Shown: positions 21,579 to 31,330, numbered from the stretch's first letter. The stretch is DNA of 64,000 bases from Mesostigma viride (GCA_009746045.1 RPFO01000819.1:124001-188000); one strand, 5' to 3'. The notes: generated by a model from the letters alone, not told the origin. Translations and numbers: made by a program.

Positions 21579-22301
21579 TCATCGCCCCTGGATATGCGCA
21601 CATAAATCCACCTCGAAGGCGATCTGATACGGGGACGTCTTCTGCCGTCCCAACCTGGATAGCTCCACCCACGTACCCCGGGGCCACATGGCCAGGAACC
21701 CAGCGAGATACTGGGGGTGGGTAAAGAGAAGGGTCAGCGCCGACCAATCCGCCACCCCACAGCGGTGATCACGAACAAACTTCACCCCCATCATAAAAAC
21801 CTCGGTGCGCACGTGATCCTCAATGATTGTCGCCCTTGGAGCCCCTACAATATCAGGCACCACCCGTTCCAGGAAGGCACGGCCTTCCGCCGGGGCAACC
21901 TTGGGCGGCGTAACCACGTGCCCCACTCCATCCACCTGATACCTCCAGTCCCACCAATCCTCGGTACCGAACCGCACCGTGTGGCCCACCGTCCGGGGAA
22001 AACGAAGGTCGTCGGGTTGCGGTAAGGGCAGTGGAGCCTGTGGGAAGAAGGTGATTTCTAGTTGCTCCCAGTAGGCACCACGGTCAACCGCACACCACGG
22101 TCCCGCTTGAAAAACCAAAGGAGCGGGCAGGTGCATGCCAGGAGGGACCGGGATCAAAGGTCCTTCTAACACCACACACAGCTTCTCCATACGAGGCCCC
22201 GGCCCACCATGCCTTACTGTCCTCCCCGGAATTGTCCGTATGAAGTCCCCCATCGACCACTCCTCGTGTGATGCTGCCCGGGAAGCGGCCTCGTAGCCTA
22301 C
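21579..22301 (-). pseudogene. Gypsy-3 ORF3, C-terminal part
   Basis: Continues the ORF3 reading frame from 31326 once Gypsy-2 and one CCTAC are removed (SVATSVGYEAASRAASH spans the join in frame). The last 100 residues align with the Gypsy-2 ORF3 C-terminus: FVRDHRCGVADW against FLRLFACGFLDW, and HPQYLAGFLAMWPRGTWVE against HRYYWAFLGLFPDGVWAD. This defines a conserved C-terminal domain of unknown function. It stops at 21579. Confidence 0.8.
22297..22301. repeat. Target-site duplication of Gypsy-2, left (CCTAC)
   Basis: Matches 31326-31330. It falls inside the Gypsy-3 ORF3 coding sequence. Confidence 0.93.
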
Positions 22302-22872
22302 TGTTACGTCGCGTAACAATTCGTTGTAGTTACGGACGTAAATTAGGTCCTTGGCCTCGGTTGTTCCTAGGTTACGTGCAGTTCTAGTTTGGACATGATT
22401 GTCCCTGTAACAGTACTGTGGTATAGTGGGTGCCTTTGGGCGCCGCGCCGCGTACTATATTAGTGGTCCTTATCCTTTTGTAGAATGTAGTGGACAGGCG
22501 TGCATCTGTGCACCTGCTTGTGTTTCTGTGTTTCTGCAGGCGAGGGCCAGGTCGGCCCGAGCCTGTTGGACCGTTGGTGACCATTTATGCACGTTCCACT
22601 CCTTGTGTGGTCACTCGGCGTGTGTTAAATGAATTAGCACATATTAGCTTGGGTCACGGCAGTTTAGTTGTGTTTCCTTCCTCTTTTCCTGGAGTAAACG
22701 GGTTTGATTAAATGGCCTATGGCGTATTACAGTAGTACATATGTAAATGCATTGAGATCTGGTTCGTCTCGGTCGTCTTTCGCTAGGGGTGTAAATAGAA
22801 GCAGCCTCACTAGTTTAGGTAGTATCAGGACAGGTAGAGGTAGAGGTGGCGGCCGAGGCTTGCGGCGTAACA
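22302..22872 (+). repeat. Gypsy-2 5' LTR
   Basis: Begins TGTTACG and ends CGTAACA (perfect 7-base inverted termini). No difference from 30755-31325 was seen by eye. Confidence 0.95.
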
Positions 22873-23018
22873 ATGGACTCGGAGGTAGTTTAGATAGAGA
22901 GCGAGACGACGATCCTTTGCAACATACGTCATTGAATCAACCCTTCCGCGGCTGGGAAAAAGAAGACGACACGTACTTGACAGGTAATGGGCGGGTCGCC
23001 GTCAAGCTAGGAGGATAG
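22716..23018 (+). CDS. Small RG/RS-rich ORF crossing the LTR boundary
   Basis: ATG at 22716 lies inside the 5' LTR and the frame runs through the LTR end into the leader (about 100 codons). It is rich in Arg, Gly and Ser (GRGRGGGRGLRRNN). No family is recognised. The frame may be fortuitous, since the G/A-rich LTR end (GGTAGAGGTAGAGG) alone produces the RG run; low confidence that it is translated. Confidence 0.25.
   Translation, partial: PMAYYSSTYVNALRSGSSRSSFARGVNRSSLTSLGSIRTGRGRGGGRGLRRNNGLGGSLDRERDDDPLQHTSLNQPFRGWEKEDDTYLTGNGRVAVKLGG
22874..22885 (+). other. Gypsy-2 primer-binding site
   Basis: TGGACTCGGAGG starts one base after the LTR; TGG pairs with the CCA end of a tRNA. The tRNA was not identified. 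Confidence 0.6.
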
Positions 23019-23399
23019 TGCTGCCTGATTCAGGACACGCCCTGCCTAGACGTTAGACCTGCTCGAAGCGGAAAATCCTTTCGTATATAGCTCCTGCTCC
23101 TCGTCTTGTTTCCTTAGAAAGATGGTTTACTGCCGTAGACAGTTGCTGGTTTTGGTTCGACGATAGAGAGACGGCTAGCGTCTCGTAGATTACCCTTTTT
23201 CTGCATCGTGCCTGCTTCGTATTTAGACGACCCTTCGCCGGACGCAGAATTCTTGAAACCGGATACTTACGACCACCTGGCGCTGGAAACATCGTCCCTA
23301 CGTGCGTCGTCAATCTGGTTCGGTTTCAGACACCCGAGATAAGTCGCCTTCTCCTCGTTCTCCTCATTTGACTGCTCAAGATCTACCAGGTGCGTTACC
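23019..23399 (+). other. Gypsy-2 leader
   Basis: Untranslated leader between the primer-binding region and the first substantial ORF. Nothing further recognised. Confidence 0.5.
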
Positions 23400-23792
23400 A
23401 TGAGCCAACGGCGATCTTTTACTGCTCCTTCCCATTCTTCTAGCGATAATAGTCTAGCTAAATATTACGTAGTGATTACGCCTCAATGGTCCTCCATTTT
23501 CCTTTCTTGGTCCGACGCTAGGAAGATCGTTCAGAATCGTGAATATAACGTAATTAGGTATAAGAAATTTATGTCCTTTGAAGAAGCTCAGCAGTTCCTT
23601 ATAGATCATAGCCAAACAGATTTAGGCCTGCATGTACGCCCTACTCCTCATGGTCGCCCTCCAGTAGAAGCTCTAGTCTTTGCTACCCCTCCTTCTTCTC
23701 CCCCTAAACGGGCTGCATCTGCATCTGCTTCAGATACTCCTCTCACTTTGGAGTTTGGTTCCCTATCCATTACTGTTGTTAAAAAGGATTGA
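23400..23792 (+). CDS. Gypsy-2 ORF1: RNase H1 hybrid-binding / viroplasmin-like domain protein
   Basis: A 130-codon ORF, ATG at 23400, stop TGA at 23790. Residues about 20-72 show the pattern of the caulimoviral viroplasmin / RNase H1 N-terminal domain: a YYVVITPQWSSIFLSW start, ARKIV helix, then YNVIRYKKFMSFEEAQQFL. In RNase H1 this small domain binds RNA/DNA hybrids. Here it is encoded as a separate protein before gag, followed by a Pro/Ser-rich tail. A role in holding the RNA/DNA intermediate or in RNP assembly is inference. Copia-1 and Copia-2a have unrelated ORFs in the same pre-gag position; for Gypsy-3 that region is off the window. Confidence 0.7.
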   Translation: MSQRRSFTAPSHSSSDNSLAKYYVVITPQWSSIFLSWSDARKIVQNREYNVIRYKKFMSFEEAQQFLIDHSQTDLGLHVRPTPHGRPPVEALVFATPPSSPPKRAASASASDTPLTLEFGSLSITVVKKD

Positions 23793-23885
23793 TTTTAATT
23801 TTGTTCCTGCTGCAGACCTTCAAGGTTTTTCCTTTTTCTTTTGTTGCTTTCTTCTTTTGATTCCTATTCCTTTACGTAATTAAAG

Positions 23886-25633
23886 ATGGATCCAGTGGGT
23901 GGAGATATGTCGCCTATACCTACCAATAATAATAATAATACTACTACTAATAACATTAACAATAACAATACTCGTGGTAACCGACGGGACTCCTTGGAAA
24001 CGGTACACCATCTCACTCCTCAAGGTATTCTGCGTACCTCACCGCCTTCTCCTGTTGCTGGTGGTCGCCGTCGTCCCTCAATTACCCCACCTACCTATGA
24101 ACAACGTATTTCCCAAGTCAGATTTAGTGAGGAACCTTCTTTCGTTGTGAACCAGGCCCCTGCCCCTTCTGCAACCTTGGCTCACCCCTCCAGCAGGTCC
24201 TCACACACTAACAATGCTCCTAGGCCTCCTTCCCACCCTGTGCCTTCAATGCCTGCTATTAACACGGGTCGTACCTCGGCCCCTGTCGGCCCTTCTGGGC
24301 GCCCTAGTGCAGTTCCCTTTTTCCCACCTGCTTCCTGGTCCTACCCTGAGACGGCCTATGAGGCTGCCCAGGTTCCTACCCGTGTGGCTGATTTAGAAGT
24401 TAATAATGATTTCAGTACCATGCCCCTAGATGATAGGAATTATGATCATTTTGCCTATTCCTCTCTTCGTGAGCAATATACTGTCCCCTTCTCCTATGGG
24501 CACCATCCGGAAACGGTGGCTCCCTCTAGACCCCTACCCAAGACTTTTCCTATCCCTTCCTTCTATCCCGCTTATGTAGCAGTGGAAGATAGTGGCCCTA
24601 TGGGAAAAACTGATTCTTCTAATCCCCCTAAGCCTCCTGCTCTTCCCCTCTTTGCCAACCTTCCTAAGCTGGATGTCAAGTCTACCCCTCAACAGTTTTT
24701 CACCTTCATTATGTTGCTCACCCAGAACACAGAGTCCTGGCAGAACCACAATAGGTGGCGCCTCTCTGATGCTGTACTAGTTCCTCATTATCTTACTACC
24801 TGCATTACTCCTGAACTTGCTAACCTCATCCAGTGTGAGTCTCTTGCCTCTCATGCCTACCCAAACTCTGTAGCAGAATTGTTCAAGCGTTTAGAGAACC
24901 ATTTAGTCCCTCCCGATGCAGATTGGCAGGATAGATTATCCTTTGGCACCTTGCAGCAGGGTACCAAGTCCTTCAAAGAATATATGAAAGAGTTTGATGC
25001 TCAGATGGTACGAATTAGGGATTTGTCGGGTGCAGAAGTACGTGCTCGCTTCCTTCAGGGCCTCAGTAGACCCTTATTGCGTGAAGTCAAGCGCCAGTTC
25101 TCTGCCTACCGTTTTACTGACCTGCCCCTCAAGCATGTGCGTCAGCATCTTTTACGAGTAGCAGATTTCTTCTCCACACCTTCTCTTCCTACCCGTTCCC
25201 GTATTAATAATATAAGCCTTACCCCTGAGGAGGAAACTCCTATGTAGAAGAATTAGATATCTGTGTGACTGACCTTTCAGCTCTGGATGTCTCTCATATT
25301 ACCTGCTATCATTGTAAGGAAGTAGGTCACCTTAAACGTGAATGCCCCAAGTTCCTTTCGGGTGCTCCCCCTCATCCCGACGCTCGCCCTCCTCGTACCC
25401 CTCAGCGTGCTCCTATTCGTCCCACTTCAGGACGCATTCCTTCAGCTACCCCTAGTAGGCTGAATGCTGTGCAGACAGGATCCCCAGGGTTCCCCTATGA
25501 TAATCAGGCTCCCGCACCCTCTTCAATCCCTCGTGACCCTCCAGCAGTGGCTTTTCCGCCAGGGTCTTCTTCGGGGTTCGTTCCTATGGATTTGGGGGGG
25601 AGGGGGAACAGTAGGCCTGTCAGCCGGGGGTAA
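23886..25633 (+). pseudogene. gag: Gypsy-2 gag with zinc knuckle
   Basis: ATG at 23886 begins an Asn/Thr-repeat and Pro-rich N-terminus. A capsid domain follows at about 24650-25180 (PQQFFTFIMLLTQN, RWRLSDAVLVPHYL, DWQDRLSFGTLQQGTKSF, then QHLLRVADFF). It matches Gypsy-3 and relic gag block for block. The first frame stops at 25245. The -1 frame continues (YVEELDIC) through a CCHC knuckle, CYHCKEVGHLKREC, and ends at 25633. The shift lies near 25210-25240; in Gypsy-3 this stretch is continuous, so it is more likely an indel than a programmed site. Confidence 0.85.
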
Positions 25634-26089
25634 CCTGGACAGGTCCTTAGATAGTACCCCAGATATTAATTTTTGCTTGCCTGTTTTTATAACCTCTGTA
25701 GGAGCTGAATCATCCCTACCACTACGTGTGCGTCCTCTTATGTTCTTGAATGGTGGTTTAACCGTCCCTCACACTGTTGTAGACCCCTTCTTGCATGCTG
25801 ATGAACTCTTGAATGTCTCTGTGTTGGTAGATAGCGGTGCGGCTAGCTCCTTTGTGAGCGAGGCCCTAGTTAGACGTTTAGGACTAGTCCCTACCCCTCA
25901 CACCAAACCCGTTACTGTTCATTATGCTGATGGTCGCACCAGTCATTCCCCGGGTACGGTGTCCCTTCCCATGGTTATACAAGGACGTACTGTCAACCTG
26001 ACGGCCACTATAGGCCCTATCACTACGCTGATGTATTACTAGGATTAGATTGGCACCAGGATAATAAGATTACTATTAATTATGATACC
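25592..26089 (+). pseudogene. pol: Gypsy-2 protease region
   Basis: The retropepsin frame takes over from gag within the G-rich run at 25592-25604. It contains VLVDSGAASSFVSEALVRRL (Asp-Ser-Gly active-site loop) and VNLTATIGPITT. A premature TAG at 26040 follows a missing base; the next frame resumes with LLGLDW, the second conserved protease motif. Two frame changes therefore separate protease from gag and pol. Confidence 0.8.
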
Positions 26090-28069
26090 ATGGTCATTTG
26101 GTTTCCAGATAGCTCTTACTGGGTACCTGAACGTCATTATAGATTGGAAAATTTATCCTTGGTAGATATTACTCCTCCTACACCTGTTGATCCTCCTGTA
26201 AGACCTATACCTGAAGTAATAATGTCAAATGACGAATTACGTTCTGAATTAAAGCAAAATGGATACCTATTATGTATGTTCCTTCAGTTAGAAGTACAAC
26301 AGATACCTATCACTAACAATAGTGTGGATATAGATGTAAATACAGTGGATACAATAGGAGTAGGATTTACTGAAAATGAAATAGTAAGATACATGGCTGT
26401 GATAGATTCCTCAAAAGTATTTGAAGAAAAGACTCCTTCTTATCCTCCTCCTCGTTCTGTTTTACACCGTGTAGTTATCAAGGACGGTGCAGTTCCTACG
26501 CACTCTCCGATGTATAGAATGGGCCCTACCGAGTTAAAGGAACTAAAACAGATTTTAGTGTCATTATTAGAAGCAGGATTGATAGAGCCTAGTAACTCCC
26601 CCTACTCAGCTGGTGTCCTGTTAGTTCCTAAGCCAAATGGCAAGTTTCGCCTAGTTACTGATTATAGGAAGTTGAATGATATTACTGTGAAATCTAAATA
26701 CCCTCTACCTCGTATTGACGATATATTTAATAAGGTTAAAGGTTCCACTTGTTTCACAGTACTGGATTGTGCGGATGGTTTTTGGCAGTTGCGGATAGCT
26801 CCTGAGGATTGCCATAAAACCGCCTTTGCTACCCCTTTTGGTCATTACCAGTTTAGAGTAGCGGCTATGGGACTCTGTAACTCGCCTGCCTCTTTTCAAA
26901 TGTTAATGAATGAAGTGCTTAGACCTGTTATGGGAAATTCTCATCTTCCTCAGGTGTCCTCTGATCTAAAGGATCCCTCCTTCTCCTCTGTTTCTTTATC
27001 TGAGCATGACCGTTCTTGTGCTCAAGCTTACTTAGATGATATTCTTATTTACTCTCCTGATTTTGAAACGCACCTACGTGATTTAAAGAAAGTATTAGAA
27101 ATAATGGCTGAAAATTCTTTGTGGGCGCGCCGTGCTAAAGTGCGTTCGGGTAGGAGTGTCCCATTTTTAGGGCACGTTCTGTCAGATGCCGGGGTCGCTA
27201 CCGACCCGGATAAAACTAAGTCAATTCAGGAATGGCCTACTCCTACCGACGTTAAAGGTGTACGTAGTTTCCTAGGAATTGCTTCTTACTATAGGCGTTT
27301 TATCCCGCGTTTCGCCACTATAGCAGCCCCTATTAATCATTTATTAAAGAAGGATATCCCCTTTGTTTGGAGTAGTGAGTGTCAGTCTGCTTTTCAGTGC
27401 CTAAAATCCCTACTCCTTTCCCCTCCTGTACTCATCCTACCGGATACTACTAAACCCTTTGTTGTGGCTACAGATGCTAGTAAAGTAGCTATAGGTGGTG
27501 TCCTTCTCCAGGATCAGGGTCAGGGCTTACAGCCAATTGAATATATCTCTAGGACAATGCTCCCTGCGGAGCGTAACTATCCCGTCCACCAGCAGGAACT
27601 CTTAGCGGTGGTGTATTGTTGCCACGCGTGGCAGCACTTCCTTAAAGGTGCTCAATTTGATGTCTGCCTGAATGAACCCTGTGAGCTAGATCCTTATAGG
27701 TTAGTTATCCAAACGGATCATCGTCCCCTTACCCATCTTCTCTCCCAACCCAACCTTACCCCTCGGCAAGCGCGCTGGATGGAATTTTTAGCACAGTTTT
27801 CCCCTTTTAAACTTCAGTATGTCAAGGGTGTAGATAACATAGTACCAGATGCACTCTCTCGTCGTGCAGACTATTCCTTCTTCGAGGACCTTGATGTTCT
27901 CAATATTACTCTAGTTCCTACTACTATGGGTGTAACCCCTTATGGTGAACTACCTGATGATGATTCCTATGCCTACCTCTTTCATACAGCTGTTCGCATG
28001 CCTGATCTCCTTTCTCACGCAGGACTCTCTCTCCCGTGTGAGGCCCTTCCTGTGGCCTCGCCGTCATGA
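26090..28069 (+). CDS. pol: Gypsy-2 reverse transcriptase / RNase H, no integrase
   Basis: Open for 659 codons. RT motifs: RLVTDYRKLN, CFTVLDCADGFWQLRI, YQFRVAAMGLCNSPASFQ, and the catalytic box AYLDDILIY (Tyr near residue 314). An unusual 35-residue loop precedes YLDD. RNase H follows: VVATDASKVAIGGVL, QQELLAVVY, IQTDHRPLTHLL. The frame ends 130 residues after RNase H where Gypsy-3 continues into integrase and chromodomain. The stop overlaps the start of ORF3 as ATGA. RT and RNase H may be functional, but they depend on gag/protease frame repair and an integrase in trans. Confidence 0.88.
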   Translation: MVIWFPDSSYWVPERHYRLENLSLVDITPPTPVDPPVRPIPEVIMSNDELRSELKQNGYLLCMFLQLEVQQIPITNNSVDIDVNTVDTIGVGFTENEIVRYMAVIDSSKVFEEKTPSYPPPRSVLHRVVIKDGAVPTHSPMYRMGPTELKELKQILVSLLEAGLIEPSNSPYSAGVLLVPKPNGKFRLVTDYRKLNDITVKSKYPLPRIDDIFNKVKGSTCFTVLDCADGFWQLRIAPEDCHKTAFATPFGHYQFRVAAMGLCNSPASFQMLMNEVLRPVMGNSHLPQVSSDLKDPSFSSVSLSEHDRSCAQAYLDDILIYSPDFETHLRDLKKVLEIMAENSLWARRAKVRSGRSVPFLGHVLSDAGVATDPDKTKSIQEWPTPTDVKGVRSFLGIASYYRRFIPRFATIAAPINHLLKKDIPFVWSSECQSAFQCLKSLLLSPPVLILPDTTKPFVVATDASKVAIGGVLLQDQGQGLQPIEYISRTMLPAERNYPVHQQELLAVVYCCHAWQHFLKGAQFDVCLNEPCELDPYRLVIQTDHRPLTHLLSQPNLTPRQARWMEFLAQFSPFKLQYVKGVDNIVPDALSRRADYSFFEDLDVLNITLVPTTMGVTPYGELPDDDSYAYLFHTAVRMPDLLSHAGLSLPCEALPVASPS

Positions 28070-30378
28070 CAGAGCCTACCCCTCCGGCTGAGAGCCCGCT
28101 GCCGTCCCTGCCCCTACCGGACCCTGAGCTGTATTTCGAGGCCCTTCCGGGCCGTTGGGTGTCGCGATCATGTTACCGGGGTGGCGTTGTGCAGCCGGCC
28201 CTTCAGGCCCAACATGCGAGCTTAGTCAGGGCGGCCCTCTTCGGGGTCACGTGGTATGGTCCTTCCCCTGATGAGCCGCACCAGCTTGTCCTGCACGGTT
28301 TCGATGATGCCGGACACTGTTTGTTGGGGTGTGGTTCCAGCTGTCCCGCCTTGGGGCAGATAGATGCGGTTCTCCGGTGTTGCCGTGTGTTCTCCTACCT
28401 CTCCACTCCTGTGGGCCGTACCTGCCTACGGGAGGTGTTCCCGTGGCTTCCAGCTGAGGGTGATGCTGAGGTAGACGAGAACCCCTGCGACCTTTTACGG
28501 GCCGTAGAGTTCATGGAGATAGCTGATCAGTCGGGGGGACTAGCGGTTAGTGGTCCTACCCCTTCGGGCGCCCCAGCCGAGGTACATTATACTCCAGATT
28601 ATTCTGCCTCGAGCGCTGCGTCCGCCTCCTCGGTGTCTGTCCCTCCCTCTCCGGTCCCGTCGTCCCCTCGGTCGACCCGGGATGTCGCAGTGGAGCCTAC
28701 CCCTTCGGGTTTGCCTGATCCTCTTTCGGCGACGGTCTCGGCTATGCAGGCTCAGATCCAGTCTTTGACCACGGCGTTTGGGGCCTTCCTTGCGGCCCAG
28801 GCGCAGGTCCCGGCCACGCCGGCTGGATCCGCGCCCCCTACCCCTTCTGTCGCCCCGGCGACTACGGCTTCGCCCGCGCCCCCGCCTGCGCCCGCGGTCG
28901 CTGTGGTTCCGGCGGCTCCTGCGACTCCTGCTGCCTCTGCGCCTGTTACCGCTCTACCTGCGCCTACGCGGGAGTCTCCTGCCCCTGTTAGCTCGCCCTC
29001 CGTCGCTGCTTCCGAGCCTCCTCCCGCTCAGGCGCAGACGTCGCGGGGTTTCTTTGGCGATACTAGCGGGCTTCCCAGACTTTGGGAGGGTGGTCCTCCG
29101 CAGAGGATTCCGGTTCCTGACTGGGGCCTGGATGGTAGTCAATCTTATGCAGGACTGCCTGTCCCTACGGGCCCCATTTTCAACATGTGGCCTGAGGGTG
29201 CACCGGCAACGGAGACCGGCGCGCCTGCGTCGTTGGTGGGTCCGTCACGGCCCTCTCTGGCTTCAGGTCCGGCGCGACCTCCTGTTTTACCAGTGCCCCC
29301 TGCGTCGGTGTCGGCTCCTGCCCCTGCGTCAGCCCCTGCTCCGGTCCCTCCTCCTTCGGCCTCGCGGTCTTTGGCCGCGGTTGTTCGGTCCACCGGTCAG
29401 GATCCTCGCGCCACCCGCGCTGCCGATTCCCTCAGGGAGTTGTCCCAGGGTGATCGGGACAGGGCTCCTTCTGTGGTGCACGCGACGCCGGAGTCGCGTG
29501 ACACGCCCATTCCGGGGTATGGTATGTCCGCACTCGCCTGCCGACAGTGTGACCTGCCGCGCGCCTCTGCTGAGCTTGCCATCTCTCCCATGTCCTATGG
29601 GTTCTCCCAGGTGTGTCGGGCGCCCCGGGATCGTGGCCTACCCATTGAGACTGATCGGCCTCCGTTCGACATGGTTATTTTAGCTGATCCGGTGTTCGAG
29701 GGTGAGATCCTGGTCCGGCGCGTCCTGTATCGCTGGGCGAGGCGCCACAACGACTTGGACACCTACGGTGGGTTTCAGTGGGCTTACCCTCCCCCTCTGG
29801 GCATTATGGCTTCGGATGCCCTTACAGTAGAGTTTCCTGCGGTGCCGGGTGCGGCGTACACTACGGTCCTCCAGCCCATCCTTGAGTGGGATGCCCGCCG
29901 CCCGGCGCCTATCCCGGGCCAGGGTCTAGACTCCCGCGGTCACCCTCCTCCTCGTGCCAGCGACTACCTAGAGACATTCGGGTCGCGACAGTGTGTTCGT
30001 CGGTGGCGCTCCCGCGAGGTTCGGCACATCCGGTTGTGGCCGTCCAACGTGGAGCCCCTGGTGGACCTGTTCTTCCCGACGGGTCTGCGCCCTCGGATTC
30101 GGTATCATTGCCTCCTCCTGCGGGCCCTTTGCCTGATCGCGGTAGAGCCTTTCCTTCGCCTCTTTGCCTGTGGCTTTCTGGACTGGGCCCGTGGCCAGGT
30201 CGTCCTCACGCAGCATAGGTATTACTGGGCCTTCCTGGGCCTCTTTCCTGACGGCGTGTGGGCCGATGTTTTCCTCACTGTAGATAGGCATGACAATGTT
30301 GAGGATGTGGCTCACTACCAGGCCTACCTGGAGGTCCTGCTGGCCTCTCGTGGCACTTACCAGACGGATGGCCACTAG
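28066..30378 (+). CDS. Gypsy-2 ORF3, uncharacterised protein
   Basis: Intact 770-codon ORF whose ATG overlaps the pol TGA (ATGA), suggesting termination-reinitiation. The N-terminal region has a Cys cluster (GHCLLGCGSSC) and VFSYLSTPVGRTCL. The centre (about 200-470) is low-complexity Pro/Ala/Ser. The C-terminal 250 residues are compact, ending with LRALCLIAVEPFLRLFACGFLDW and YYWAFLGLFPDGVW. Gypsy-3 carries a homologue in the same place, with a similar Cys cluster (CSCHEC) and C-terminal domain. The place after pol is where env-like genes sit, but no signal peptide or clear C-terminal anchor is seen, so I do not call it env. Function unknown. Confidence 0.75.
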   Translation: MTEPTPPAESPLPSLPLPDPELYFEALPGRWVSRSCYRGGVVQPALQAQHASLVRAALFGVTWYGPSPDEPHQLVLHGFDDAGHCLLGCGSSCPALGQIDAVLRCCRVFSYLSTPVGRTCLREVFPWLPAEGDAEVDENPCDLLRAVEFMEIADQSGGLAVSGPTPSGAPAEVHYTPDYSASSAASASSVSVPPSPVPSSPRSTRDVAVEPTPSGLPDPLSATVSAMQAQIQSLTTAFGAFLAAQAQVPATPAGSAPPTPSVAPATTASPAPPPAPAVAVVPAAPATPAASAPVTALPAPTRESPAPVSSPSVAASEPPPAQAQTSRGFFGDTSGLPRLWEGGPPQRIPVPDWGLDGSQSYAGLPVPTGPIFNMWPEGAPATETGAPASLVGPSRPSLASGPARPPVLPVPPASVSAPAPASAPAPVPPPSASRSLAAVVRSTGQDPRATRAADSLRELSQGDRDRAPSVVHATPESRDTPIPGYGMSALACRQCDLPRASAELAISPMSYGFSQVCRAPRDRGLPIETDRPPFDMVILADPVFEGEILVRRVLYRWARRHNDLDTYGGFQWAYPPPLGIMASDALTVEFPAVPGAAYTTVLQPILEWDARRPAPIPGQGLDSRGHPPPRASDYLETFGSRQCVRRWRSREVRHIRLWPSNVEPLVDLFFPTGLRPRIRYHCLLLRALCLIAVEPFLRLFACGFLDWARGQVVLTQHRYYWAFLGLFPDGVWADVFLTVDRHDNVEDVAHYQAYLEVLLASRGTYQTDGH

Positions 30379-30754
30379 ATAGAGGGCCTTAGGCCCGACC
30401 TGAGGGTGTTGTCCCTCCGGTATGTAGAGTCGCCCTCATATTCTGGCCAGTTGGTTGGCTGTTCTTGGTCCTTAGCGCTGATGTGTTTACTCTGTGTGTC
30501 CTGCCCAGTGCCGTCCCCCCCGGCCAGGACTCCGTTCCAGGCAGTTAGGGGAACCTACCACCAGGCTTGGTGCTGGCTAACCCTACACCACCCGGCGTGG
30601 TGGTGGAGACCGTGTGAACTATTGGTGCTTTGTATCTGGGATGGTCTATCGATTGTGTTGGTGTGTGCTGGGTGCGTTAGGATTATTTTCCTACCCCTCT
30701 GGTTCCCTCCTCTCTGCGTAGGGAGAGGGCTCCCTACCTTTTGTGGGGGGGAGG
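30379..30754 (+). other. Gypsy-2 3' UTR and polypurine tract
   Basis: No coding content. GGGGGGGAGG at 30745-30754 abuts the 3' LTR and is the plus-strand primer. Confidence 0.8.
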
Positions 30755-31325
30755 TGTTACGTCGCGTAACAATTCGTTGTAGTTACGGACGTAAATTAGG
30801 TCCTTGGCCTCGGTTGTTCCTAGGTTACGTGCAGTTCTAGTTTGGACATGATTGTCCCTGTAACAGTACTGTGGTATAGTGGGTGCCTTTGGGCGCCGCG
30901 CCGCGTACTATATTAGTGGTCCTTATCCTTTTGTAGAATGTAGTGGACAGGCGTGCATCTGTGCACCTGCTTGTGTTTCTGTGTTTCTGCAGGCGAGGGC
31001 CAGGTCGGCCCGAGCCTGTTGGACCGTTGGTGACCATTTATGCACGTTCCACTCCTTGTGTGGTCACTCGGCGTGTGTTAAATGAATTAGCACATATTAG
31101 CTTGGGTCACGGCAGTTTAGTTGTGTTTCCTTCCTCTTTTCCTGGAGTAAACGGGTTTGATTAAATGGCCTATGGCGTATTACAGTAGTACATATGTAAA
31201 TGCATTGAGATCTGGTTCGTCTCGGTCGTCTTTCGCTAGGGGTGTAAATAGAAGCAGCCTCACTAGTTTAGGTAGTATCAGGACAGGTAGAGGTAGAGGT
31301 GGCGGCCGAGGCTTGCGGCGTAACA
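30755..31325 (+). repeat. Gypsy-2 3' LTR
   Basis: 571 bp, TGTTACG...CGTAACA, same as the 5' LTR as far as can be read. Confidence 0.95.
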
Positions 31326-31330
31326 CCTAC
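31326..31330. repeat. Target-site duplication of Gypsy-2, right (CCTAC)
   Basis: Direct copy of 22297-22301. Confidence 0.93.

Larger units (their letters stand above)
22302..31325 (+). mobile_element. Gypsy-2, recent integrase-less LTR retrotransposon
   Basis: A 9.02-kb element with two 571-bp LTRs between which I see no difference, TSD CCTAC, a primer-binding site and a purine tract. Plus-strand order: an ORF with an RNase H1-type hybrid-binding domain, gag, protease, RT and RNase H, then ORF3. There is no integrase or chromodomain. gag, protease and pol are separated by one-base frameshifts. It is younger than Gypsy-3, into which it inserted, and was probably mobilised by enzymes from another copy. 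Confidence 0.93.

Noticed and set aside
28778-29683. Long Arg/Leu/Pro plus-strand ORF
   Set aside because: Out-of-frame shadow of the low-complexity centre of Gypsy-2 ORF3.
28066-30378. Envelope gene after pol in Gypsy-2
   Set aside because: No signal peptide, fusion peptide, glycosylated ectodomain pattern or C-terminal anchor could be recognised.
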